In this document: positions 51,891 through 62,404 of the stretch, one piece after another | How positions within the stretch are numbered: position 1 is the first letter of the stretch | Layout: each line of letters starts with the position of its first letter | NCBI GenBank assembly: GCA_930367205.1 | Contig: OV884015.1 | Location: 34,029,288-34,093,287, forward strand | Source of the DNA: Acanthosoma haemorrhoidale | Lineage: Eukaryota > Arthropoda > Insecta > Hemiptera > Acanthosomatidae | Length of the DNA stretch: 64,000 nucleotides | Reading direction: 5' to 3' | The notes under the pieces: model-generated | The model's database searches: none | What the model was told of the DNA's origin: nothing | The model's input: only the letters and a program-made list of their open reading frames with translations | Made by a program: the position numbers and the translations under genes

Positions 51891-53249
51891 GATACATGTA
51901 AGAGTAAAATACAAAGAGCATTTAGAGGGTTAGATAGATCGTCGCTGCGTTACTCATGCTGCTCAATGGTTCCGAAGTAATTTTACGACCCGTTCTCATA
52001 TTTTATTAGACAGTACTACTGCGTATTTCCTTAAGGCAACCGGTTGTGGGACATAAAATGAAATGTTTGAAATCCACAAAAAAAAAATTAAATGATGACA
52101 TCCCGACCAAATAAACACATGTATGTACGGGACCCGATAGCGTTTTTGTCCTCTTGTCGTCGATTGTATAATATGCCCACACTCCATTTGCTACAAGTAT
52201 AGGAACTCGCATCATTTATAAAGTTACAAAATTTATTTCATTTAGGCGCAATCTACCTGATTTATAAGCAGTCTGATATTGTTCTGAGCTAGGGTTATTT
52301 TCCTAATACATGAACCCCCCAGGAAGTTTGTTAACTGCAGCCCAGTCATAACTATCTTACTAATATGATAATTTTTTTATATATCCAAATCAAAATGAGG
52401 TCTTAACAGAATTTCAGAAACACAAAGATTTACATTTCAGAAAAAATAATTAAAAAAAAAAGGAGTTTAAGAGCCTTCAGCTTTGTACTTGAAGTAACTT
52501 TTTAAGTACCTAATTAATATGTCATTTCAGCTGACCTGCCTAAAAGTGACGTGAACTGCACTGAGGTAATTCCTTTTTGTTTTATAAAGTCAGTTTATTG
52601 CTAGTAAACGAATATGATCTACTACAGCCTTAATTCTTATACTTATTCATAAGAGCCTTTAGAAGCATGTTAAACATATAATTACTATATATAAACGATA
52701 CAGCCTCACAAAGGAAATTTTTTTCCATGCAAAATGAATTGTTCATCATTAATGAAGAAAGAGCAATGAAGAAAATAGTTTTAAATTCATATTCACTGGT
52801 CTAAGTGTAGGTGTTTTTTGGAGGGGGGTTTTATAATCTTTTTTTTCTTAATTTATTCGTAACGAAGTAGAAACACAAACGTGGAAATGTACATAAAAGG
52901 GTACTTCAACAAAAATACTGAAGATTCTGGAAGTACATTTTTTTTAGATTCTGGAACTACCATTTTCTAGACAGTAAAGCTTCATGTTCACCGAAATGCT
53001 TATTTTGTATGGGGTAAAAAATACTTTCGATTGTTGGATAGTGGCTCAGTATGAACAATAAAACTCGAAAATGACACAAGCATATCAGACAGACATGCAC
53101 TATATTTTTTTATTTCGCTGATATACTTCTTTGATGCGTAGGGATGCTTTAATGCTCGATTAAAATAAATTAAAACCTCATGAAAAATGTTCGTGCAACA
53201 GGCAATCATTTTATGTCAAGAAAAAAAAAGTTAAACCAGCAAAGGGAAT

Positions 53250-53480
53250 ATGACACCTTCCTAAGTGAAATTATGTCGCCTCGCCCCTGCCATACTTTGC
53301 CGACGAGCGATAGGCCCGTGGTCTCCTTTAAAGGCAGGATCATCTGCACAGCAATTAATTAGAGCAGAAAGAAAAATCTTAAAGGCAAATGAAATATCTC
53401 AGAGGTCTATAAGAGCAGATGAGACGGAGATAAAAGTCATTAGGGAAAAAATAACAGGCTACACCTAGGAAAAATGTAAT
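53250..53480. promoter_or_regulatory. Candidate conserved non-coding block
   Basis: A GC-contrasted patch with TCCTTTAAAGGCAGGATC, ACAGCAATTAATTAGAGC and GGAGATAAAAGTCATTAGGG. Overlapping frames at 53180-53362 and 53265-53468 (+) are unrecognised. Regulatory function is only inferred. Confidence 0.2.
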
Positions 53481-54373
53481 TAACTGCCATTGAACTAAAA
53501 AAAAACTCATTAACATATTGTAAAGGATCAAGGGAAAGGACTGTGATTAGTTTTAAGCTAGGAGCCACTGTCCAACCATTCAAAATACTTCAATTGTTTT
53601 AGATAGGGTTATTTTCTGAATACATGAATACTTTTTAGGTTTGTTATATATGTTGTTTCACGAACCAGGTCAAAATTACCTCACTAATACACTAAATGTA
53701 TTAGACATACAGTCACAATTAGCACATAACAGCATCTTGAACACATAAAATTTTACTAATCAGAAAATGAAATAACAATTAAAGTTATCTCTTTTTCCTT
53801 TTCAAAAAGAGGCTTCAAATTGTGACTGTCTTGTTGATGCCGATTAAAATAATATACAATATAAATTAAAGTTTTTTTCTAGTTTTTATTAATAAATTCA
53901 ATGATTTTCAAAATAAAGTTTTAAGGCCATTGCATTTTGTAGGAGGATAACCAGCAGTACTTCATACAAAAAAAATATAACAATGGTTCGTAAAATTACG
54001 TCATAACCCCTGACCAGCATTTAGTTGTATACAATATAACTAGCCTAATCCCAAATAATCTTCCCATTGTACTCATAAATTAACTTTATAAATGATGTGA
54101 GCTCCTAAACTTGTAACAAAATTAGAGTTGGCATAAGATAGTCCAGAACATGAAATCCAGAAGTAATTCGTTTAATTTTATTTACCTGTTTACTTGTACT
54201 GTTTTTTCTTAGGTAGTATTATTCTCTAATAAACGACGTGAAGGGGTCGTAAAATTACGTTAAACTACTGAGCAGCCGTCAGAAGCGGATAAATATGTTT
54301 AGCAAAGTATAGTAATAGTTACATATATTTGTTTGACTTAACTTCTTGACTTGAAGTTTGAACAGCCCAAATA

Positions 54374-54430
54374 GAATGCTTTATTTTGACATGAAGCGCT
54401 TTCAGCAATATACAGCCATCTTTAAGAGAT
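54374..54430 (-). repeat. Ribozyme-like hairpin/GAAA motif 9
   Basis: Minus strand: CTCTTAAAGATGGCTG, then ATTGCTGAAAGCGCTTCATG and AAAATAAAGC. It shares GATGGCTGTA and GAAAGCGCTT with motifs 1, 2 and 10. Confidence 0.5.
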
Positions 54431-54944
54431 ACAATAATAACATAACGATTGTATCAGTGCTGTAACTATCATTATAAGAACCTATTTTTTTCATTGCGGT
54501 TTATAAATATAGCAATCATAAATCACACAAAGCGCTCCGATCAAAACCGAGAATTCCATCTGATTCGACAAGTTCATTATTTCATCTTTTATAATATTTT
54601 GAATCTTGCAGAAAAATAATAAAAAAAAAACTTTGTTGCTTAATTGTGAGCTGAACATATTGTTTATAAGATATTATTCATGTATAAGCAAATCGTATTT
54701 TAAAGATAAGAACTTTCCATTTCAAAAAAATGTTACTTTAAATTCACATTTGTTTTTTTCTAAAGTAAATTTGACAAAAATGTATTATTATGTCATAAAA
54801 TTAAATTTAAAAAAATGGTAAAGCCACCTGGGATCTACTTATTATATTACGTTTATTAATATTACCCGGTTGAGCTCAAAGGCACATAAGTATACCTCCT
54901 CTAGTAACAATACCAATGGGAAGCAAAAACTTAAATTAGGGAGC

Positions 54945-55330
54945 TGATGGAATCCAGAATAGAATGGCATATCAAGGGGAAAAAATAACGAACTCCATAC
55001 CCGGCAAGCGAAGGAGACGGGGTGGCGGAGTATATATATGGATAATTGCCAAAGAATGCCAGAAGAAATGTGTTTCCACTTCTGGGAGATTGAAGAAAAG
55101 ATTGACTAGGAGTTATTTAACGGCAAGCCCCGTCGAGGAAATAGAGCAATTGAAAGAACTATTTCTTTCTATATCGAACGATGAAATCTAATTAACGTGG
55201 CCTGTCTTGAAGCAAGTCTTCATAAAGTCCTTACGGTCTAATTGCAAGTCCCGCTTCGTCGTTCTGCACCGTTCGTCACCTCAAGAGGTTGTTCTTTTCT
55301 TTCGAGGTCGTTAAAAGTGTTAAGTCAACT
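54945..55330. promoter_or_regulatory. Candidate conserved non-coding block
   Basis: Composition is balanced between AT-rich flanks. A 75-codon frame at 54964-55191 (+) reads across part of it and is rich in charged residues, but no domain is recognised. It contains AATCTAATTAACGTGGCC and GTCTAATTGCAAGTCC. It could be an exon fragment or a regulatory element, and neither is proven. Confidence 0.2.
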
Positions 55331-56859
55331 GCCAGAATCAAGCTAACATATTTTTAATTAGTGTGTGGTTACATTGACAACCGTCCACAACTAGCGCAAT
55401 AGAGGTAAACCATAGCATCCGATACCTTCCATATAATAAAATATTACAATTTATTTATGAATTAATGTAAGAAATCCTTATTCTAGCTTCTTCTCCGTCT
55501 TTATGGAGCTTTTTCTCAGTTTTTTGGAATACCTAATAAAACTTTTTGATGATTAGTCTTTAGGAATTTATAAGTGTCTGCATAAAATGTACTAGAATAT
55601 AAAAAAAATTTACTCATTGTGTCACTTAACTTGATCGTATAACGTATACAGTATAATTTCAAACTAAATCACATATTAAACTTTTTTTTGTGTGCTTGTT
55701 TTAGAACTTCTTTGATGCACGAAATTGGTTATTAAACAACTCTTCCGGAGGAATCTGAACAATATCAAAATATTGTTCTAACATCTTAAAAAAAAGTAAA
55801 TAAAAGAAATAACCGTAAAATGTTTTTGTTCATGTTTAGATAAAACGAACTAATAGACACGGTCAAATATGGAAGATCTATGATGGTGTAATTGATAGAG
55901 GAGTTACTGCTTCAGAAGATACCAACGATTTTGGGAACAGCCATAATCTCCTAGATTGGTGGAACTTTTCTTGTCCGGAATCTTTCCATCGCGAAGCTCT
56001 GTGTGTGGCCCCGAACCACACTCATGGACGAAAAAAAATAAGCCTGGGGTTGACTACCATCTAATCAAACATTAAATATATAAACCAACCCTAATAAAAT
56101 ATCCGAAGGATTCCATATCCGGAATTTACAAGCAATAAATTCCGCAATTCTGATTTATCAAGTAACTGGATTGAAAACTAGTGACCTGGATTTATTTAAA
56201 ACTAAAAAGCGACATCGTTTTGCCTTGAAAAACGGCTCACTCAAGAAAAGTGAAAGACACATTTTTATTCAACAGACTTATCGGACTTAGGCGTGTCTTG
56301 CTACAGCGAGAGTATCGTAAGGGTACTTTTCGGTGAGAACGCTAAAAGGCGATATTTGTCACTTTCTCGTCACATATACTGCTAAGCGATAGAGAAAGTT
56401 GGCACACTAGAAGTCAAGTTTTTCTTTTTGTATTCTGCTACTTGGTTTTCGTGATCCGTGCGTCACATTTCCCACACAATAAAACTAGAATATAATAAAG
56501 GCACCATTCATTAATAGAGAAACAAATTCAAAACTTCTTCTTTTCCGAAGTTTAACTTAAGAATGATGTAAAAAAGCTATACTTTGTAGTTAATTTGTTG
56601 ACACCAAACAAAAAATAGTAATTATTTTTTAGTTAGGTTCTTTTTACACTGTAATTAACGTATATCGCGTTTATGCTCGTATATAGTAAATAGTGCGATA
56701 TTGTACAGTTTCTTTTAAATGCAAACGTAAGATTGAAAATTATTAAAGAAAAGTTTGTTTTTTTTTAAATGCTTATTATTTCACATTTAAATTCCAAGAA
56801 CACCTGTGAATATGCGGTAGGCTTTATTTGAATGCAAATCAATATTTATAATAATAACA
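55331..56859. other. AT-rich non-coding stretch
   Basis: No gene is recognised here, and open frames are short. Slightly GC-richer patches at 55880-56040 and 56210-56420 are unassigned. Confidence 0.35.
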
Positions 56860-56915
56860 CATAAAGGTTTTTTTTTTTTGATAAAATTACAATCTGCCTC
56901 ATTGGTCATAAAGGT
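56860..56915 (-). mobile_element. Jockey-like LINE copy 11, 38-bp insertion with target-site duplication
   Basis: Two copies of CATAAAGGT (56860-56868 and 56907-56915) flank only 38 bases: a 12-nt T tract followed by GATAAAATTACAATCTGCC and a few more bases. On the minus strand that is the last ~26 bases of the LINE 3' UTR plus a poly-A tail. It is an extreme 5' truncation, close to the smallest insertion that could be recognised. Confidence 0.85.
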
Positions 56916-57179
56916 CTAATAAATAAAGTTGTATTAATAGTTTAATAACTGTGATCAAGCTAAATCCGCATATTAACGAGTGCTACTTTGGGAGAACCCT
57001 AGAATTTGATAAACCGTGCCACAAGAAAACATCCACAGCTCCAAATGGGGTTACATTTGATAAATTCTCCTTTTTTCTTCTACCCCACAATTCTTAAGGG
57101 CGCTTAGTATTCTTCACTATTTTTGTGTGATAGCGGTACAGGAGACCAGAGACTTGGCATAAATGACACAGGAGGTTGA

Positions 57180-57400
57180 ATGCTTCATAGATTCCCTCCC
57201 CACCCCACCTCCGCTGTTTTGAATTTTACGACATTCGTTACACTGACTTATCTGCAGCGGTTATCTGTGAGCGATACTAGTCATAACCCATTGAAGTTAG
57301 GATTATCTTGATAGTAAGGCACTAACCAGTTAATCATGGGCCTTTCCATACTCGCACATACAAAATATAACACAATAACCAATAAATAAAAGTAATTCAG
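57180..57400 (-). repeat. Possible tRNA-derived SINE, minus strand
   Basis: Read on the minus strand, TTAACTGGTTAGTGCCTTAC resembles an A box, and CAATGGGTTATGACTAG about 30 bases on resembles a B box. A GC-richer body with GGAGGTGGGGTGGGGAGGG follows. The fit is loose. Confidence 0.35.
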
Positions 57401-57599
57401 GGATAAAGAATGTTATACGAACGGGATTGTATTTAAGATTGTAAATAAAACCTAGGGCGATAGTATTTATATTCCTATTTAGATCGATCATAATTCAAGT
57501 CATGAAAGGAGTATCATTTGCATAATAACCGATATAAAATAATAAATTCTTCCTAGTAAAAGTTAGAATACGTAGGACATTTTCCTCTCCCTCGTTTAG

Positions 57600-58030
57600 C
57601 ATCGTTGCCATCCGTCGTGGTTAGATTGAGGGTAGAAAATGATTTACGGCCAATCAGGTACGCCAAACCGTATACGTCCAGGGCATAAACACTAAAAATA
57701 ATCAATTTATATTAACATAAAATCATGATTTATATTTATAATATATCCTAAATGGCCGGTATTAGATAAAGCGGCAGATAGGGGGGCCGGCAATTGGCGA
57801 ACTCTGGCGATGATAAATAACGCAAAAGAGAGATGATTTATGGGCGAGTATTAGATTCCTTGCGTCGCGAGCGTGTGATATGTGAGGCTGTTTTTAACTC
57901 GTCCACTCGCCGCACAGCCCCATTATCGCTTCAAGATGCCGCGATATTTTATACTTGAGTCTGCAATTAATGTATGGCACACGGCGCCTTTTACACGTCA
58001 GCAGGAGTCCCGCAAGGTGAGTCACTTAAT
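57600..58030. promoter_or_regulatory. Candidate conserved non-coding block with three Exd/Hox-type octamers
   Basis: A clear compositional change from the AT-rich surroundings. TGATTTAY occurs at 57640-57647, 57726-57733 and 57834-57841; the last reads ATGATTTATGGGC, the classic posterior Hox/Exd form. GATAAAGCGG and GCAATTGGCG also occur. At about 58014-58020 CGCAAGGTGAGT has the form of a splice donor, so an exon of an unseen gene is an alternative; the 99-codon frame that crosses it is unrecognised. Confidence 0.33.
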
Positions 58031-58830
58031 ATCGGCTAATTTTCAATTCATGTTTGGTTGGGGTTTACGATATCATGTACACCCATTAAGGGCAGGGTTA
58101 TATATAAGCAATCTACAAACGAAACATAGATCTCTAAAATTTGAATCCACCTCCAATATGGTAAACATAAAGCACAAATAGTGTCGTAGGTGGCAATTTC
58201 CAGATATCCTTCGGTTAAAATAAACTGCACAATTCTTATTGGACAGTGAAAATATACAATATACTGTTTTCCCTACGACAAACATGTCAGAAAAGAAATT
58301 CAAAAGTGATAGAAACGAACCAATGACATGCAAAACAGTGAGATATTTCCATAAATGAATACTACTCGAAAAAGATTTCGACACACACAGACGAAGTCTG
58401 CCAATCCATCAATATGAGACCAACAGGGTTTTTATCCATCAACGACCTAATAATAGTAATTTTTCTTTTAACACGGGAATGAGCGGCACTTATCAGAATT
58501 TCTTAGTCAGAAATGGAAACGCAGACAATCAGAGACTAGTAACAATTATCACCGAAACCTCACGTGATTCAGACTCGACCTGTATATAATAAGGACCAAC
58601 AGCGTTATAATAGGCCGCGTTTTTAGAAATTCATACACAATCATAAAAAGGGTACCTGATGATTTGATGAATTCGTGAAATTAAAATTTATGACTGACAG
58701 CCTGACTGAGCTCCATAAAAAAAAAAATCTTTATTGATTTTCCTCTTAACTTTATTGAACTATACTCACAATCTACGCGTTGGTACTAACTGGTTGTCTA
58801 GTTTAATAAATGGGACGTTTTACCTCTTTA

Positions 58831-58886
58831 CAAAGTTTTATATTTTGGCAAACCATTTTCGACTGACAGCTAGTTATTCTCAGAGC
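58831..58886 (-). repeat. Ribozyme-like hairpin/GAAA motif 10
   Basis: Minus strand: CTCTGAGAATAACTAGCTG, then CAGTCGAAAATGGTTTGCC. CTGAGAA and TCGAAAATGG match the shared layout. A TATAAAA stretch follows. Confidence 0.45.
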
Positions 58887-59282
58887 TGAAATTCACAATG
58901 ATTTTATAAGCATATAATTCGTATGCAATAACATGTACAGTAAGCTTATAACATTTTTATTTTTTTAAAGAGAGACAATTTCTTTATTTAATTTTATGTA
59001 ACATGGGCTCCAGGCTTTAACATAGTTGCCAGATACACTATGCTAAAACTAAAATGTAATTAATACGCAAGACTAAAATACGTGAGTATTTATAGAAAAA
59101 CTCAAAAAAAAAAAAATCTCCAATTAAAAGACTAATTTCTAGTGGTCCTAATAAATAAAATTAATGTCTTTATGTACCATTTTTCTAGTTTATATACTAT
59201 TCAAAACACTAAATAGTTGTTGCTACAATTTTCAAGAAACCTTTAAATTCGTTAAACAAATTAAATGTCATGTAATTTAGAG

Positions 59283-59767
59283 TTAAACCAATCTGGACAT
59301 ACGGAATAGAGCTATGGGGGACAGCAAAAAAGTCGAACATCAAGCTTATCCAATCCTTTCAATCAAAAGTCCTGAGAACAATAGTAAATGGCCCTTATTA
59401 TGTCAGCAACAAAACTCTTCATAACGACCTTAATATACCCTACATTCTAGAACTCATCCCTTCCAAGTTTATGAAATTCCACAGTAGACTTTCCAACCAC
59501 CCTAATCCTGTAGCACAGTCATTGCACTGCGTCACTCATCCCTATAATCCTCCTCGGAGACTGAAACGGCAGTGGCCTCGTGACCTGCTATAATCAAGTG
59601 ACAGTGGGAGTCCTGGCAATGGCCAGTTTCTCCAATCATGTCCTGAATGAGCGAGTAAATGATGAAATGTAAATATGGTATGAATGATAGTATATCTTAA
59701 TTACTTATTGCCTAGCAAGGCAGATTGTAATTTTAGCACAATAAAGGAATTATATATAAAAAAAAAG
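59283..59767 (+). mobile_element. Jockey-like LINE copy 12, ORF end plus shortened 3' UTR
   Basis: A plus-strand copy starts within the RT ORF and ends in CACAATAAAGG and an A-rich tail. From the AAA at 59285 to the TAA at 59591-59593 the last 102 codons stay fully open (KPIWTYGIELWGTAKK to QWPRDLL), which suggests recent insertion. The 3' UTR lacks about 165 bases: CATGTCCT joins to GAATGAGCGAG, at almost the same left breakpoint as in copy 6 but a different right one. No clear target-site duplication was found. Confidence 0.93.
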
Positions 59768-59994
59768 TAGCAACACTGAGGATGACTGTTATACAGTTGA
59801 AAACGTACTGGCAGATTTTTAAAATTTGTGGAGGGGCTAGACTTTTAAGTTACTCAACTAAGGTCAAAATCTATCGAAAAGGTTCTAGTAAAAAAAATCT
59901 ATTGAACACTCCTATTTTTTATAAAAATGTAGTTAAAAATTGTGATCCAATGATCAAATATGTTTACAACTGAGGCAGATATAAAATAGCAGGG

Positions 59995-60310
59995 TTATAG
60001 GAAACGACTTTCTGTTTCAAACCTGTTGGTTTCTTTTGAGCAACCGCTATTATCGTTTCTTCATCCCTAACGACATAAGCACGGGAAGAGGAGCATTCGG
60101 GCATCATTATCATCACCTCACGTCTCTCATAAGAACATTTTTAGAGGCTTTTCGGCACCCCTACCATCTGAAAAAAGTTAAACCTTACGACCTGATAAAA
60201 ACAACAAAGTTTAATTAAAAAAAAATTGGAACACGGAAGGGGATCGGAGCCGGGGGATTATCATTACGGATGTTCGTTAATTTAAGAAGCAATCATAATT
60301 ATATTGTAAT
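59995..60310. promoter_or_regulatory. Candidate conserved non-coding block
   Basis: A balanced-composition block with CGCTATTATCGTTTCTTC, AAGTTTAATTAAAAAAAA and AATGATTAATTAAAATAATG homeodomain-like stretches at its right end. The short frame at 60036-60218 (+) is unrecognised. Function is inference only. Confidence 0.2.
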
Positions 60311-60889
60311 GATTAATTAAAATAATGAAAAGAATCACTGTAATAAAACCAGATTTTCTAACAAACTATTGCAATTATTCCTTGTATCTCCAACATGTTT
60401 AATCGACTTACTTTGACAAGCAAACCACCGGATTCATTACACGTACCTGTAAAAAAAAAAAAAAAAATTAGAAGGACAAAAATACATTATATAATTATAT
60501 TAGAAATAAATAACAGACAGGTGTGATAGCCGAATAAGAGTTGACAATGTCAAGTTAGATTTTGGTTTGAAATTAACAAATTTATTGAAGAGTTTTGAGC
60601 TTATTGTCTTTTTGTGATTTGAGATCATTTATTCTTGAATTAATAGTCTATGAGGCATGGGGAAGTCCAAATCTAACGAAATTGATCAAATTAGATAATC
60701 TTCATCACATTTATTCAAATTCTATGTTTTCCAATAAGTTCTAACCTCTCAATCAAATAAATTTTTCAACCGACATGGAATAGTTTTATTCATTTAACTT
60801 TGAAGCTTACTCATCCCTTATTTAGGCCGTAACAACATTTATGAAAAATAAATTGTAGATTTATTAAATAATTTTGATTTAATCTACTA

Positions 60890-61090
60890 AAATATTCTAA
60901 GATACCCTCCCTGGGCCGTTCAGAATAATCCATAAATGAAAAGAAATCCGGTTCGAGTAAGAAGATTAATTTCGCTAGAGCATGGATGCAGAATGAAATG
61001 GGAATGAAGGGCAAGCATTCATAAAACAGGGACGTCCCAAACGGCTCGTGATACTTCAGCTCGAGGGAATGCTAATTGTTGGTACACTGG
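60890..61090. promoter_or_regulatory. Candidate conserved non-coding block
   Basis: A compositionally distinct patch with CCATAAATGAAAAG, AAGATTAATTTCGC and GGGAATGCTAATTGTTGG. There is no coding evidence. A G12 run follows at 61112-61123. Confidence 0.18.
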
Positions 61091-62171
61091 CAGTAAACTA
61101 AACCACGGGCAGGGGGGGGGGGGTGAATCTCCTTAGGAATTTGTAATTCAGATTCCTCCGGTAGTCATGCCAAAATCAAACCAATGTTAGACCCGATTGT
61201 TTCCTCCAGGAAATCCAACCATCATTGAGCCAAGGAGGGCATCATTACAGGATCCAATCACAGCCGCTATCGAGCAGCACCACTGCCGCCTATTTCTCAA
61301 AGCCAGCTCTTCTGAAGAAGAAACAAAGAAACTCGGAAATAAAGAAACTTCAACAATTGCAGATGAGTATACATCTTTGGCCGAATGTTAGAACAACCAA
61401 TAGGTTTCTTATTCAATGAGATATTTTTCTATCGAAAAGTTCATTATAATTATAACAGTTGTCCCGTTATTACTGAATTTCAAACTTGGTATGAGACTCC
61501 TCAATAGGTCAGCTAGAGGGTTTTTTTTGGCACAAATTGTTAGGAACAGGTCTGTCGTATTTCTGAGCACTAAGGGGTCGGTGGAAAGGACATTTGCCCA
61601 CGGGGTGACATTTAAAAATGAGAACGCTTATACACCGCATGGCCGAACCATCCCCTACAACCATACCCCCTAAACCCTACAACCCCCTGCGTTAAGCGCT
61701 AGGTAACAAATTCATACAAATCAAATATACGCGTTTTCTGTTTTCCTATATATCTGTTAACTTTGTTTCAGGTTATGCAAGCTATTGTATATTTTTTATC
61801 ACATGGTCGTGAACTTGTTTTTAATTCACGTACATTTAGTTTTTGGGCACACTAATAGCAACCTCTTTTTGTTTATGAATAAATATTCATCATTCCTATA
61901 GACCTAAATATCTTTAAAACCACTTATCACGTACGTTATATTAAGAAACATTTACTGTTAGTTGCTGAAGGAAACTTGAAATCATGCACCTTTAGTATTC
62001 ATTGGAAAACTAAACTAATTTAACCCATTAGTATTTTTTGTATTTAGTAAGTCATTGTGTAGTGTCTCATTGATTGGGGAGTTAGTAAAGTGTAGAAAGA
62101 TTATTTCCGGACTGTGGAATGGTAAAATTATAAATCAGCTGTATTGCCTTTCAAAGACTGAAAATTTCTTC

Positions 62172-62262
62172 TTGTTTTATTGAAAAGGCACTTTCTACAG
62201 TTCTAGGCTGCCATCTTCAGCTATCTCCAATTGGTTACGTGGGATATTTAACCCATTTAAAA
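62172..62262 (-). repeat. Ribozyme-like motif 11, left arm of an inverted pair
   Basis: Minus strand: GGAGATAGCTGAAGATGG, then CAGCCTAGAACTGTAGAAAG and TTCAATAAAAC. It holds CTGAAGA and GAAAG with a poly(A)-signal-like end. Bases 62214-62251 form the left arm of an inverted repeat with 62342-62380. Confidence 0.6.
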
Positions 62263-62341
62263 CAATAACATCTTGTTTTTATTTAATAGAGCCGTAGAGT
62301 AAGGATGTAGCAGCCCTCGTTAAAAGCCCTCGTTTGGATGA

Positions 62342-62404
62342 GTTAAATACCCCACATAGCCAATTGGAGATAACTGAATTTGGTCGGTGAACCGAATTTT
62401 CGAC
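62342..62404 (+). repeat. Ribozyme-like motif 12, right arm of an inverted pair
   Basis: GTTAAATACCCCACATAGCC then AATTGGAGATAACTGAA matches the reverse complement of 62214-62251 with about five mismatches. Downstream CTGAATTTGGTCGGTGAACC and GAATTTTCGAC give a diverged form of the hairpin and GAAA block. Confidence 0.6.

Noticed and set aside
61197..61419. Two overlapping 64-codon frames with polar sequence
   Set aside because: They are in different frames over the same bases with no recognised family. An exon is possible, but there is no support.
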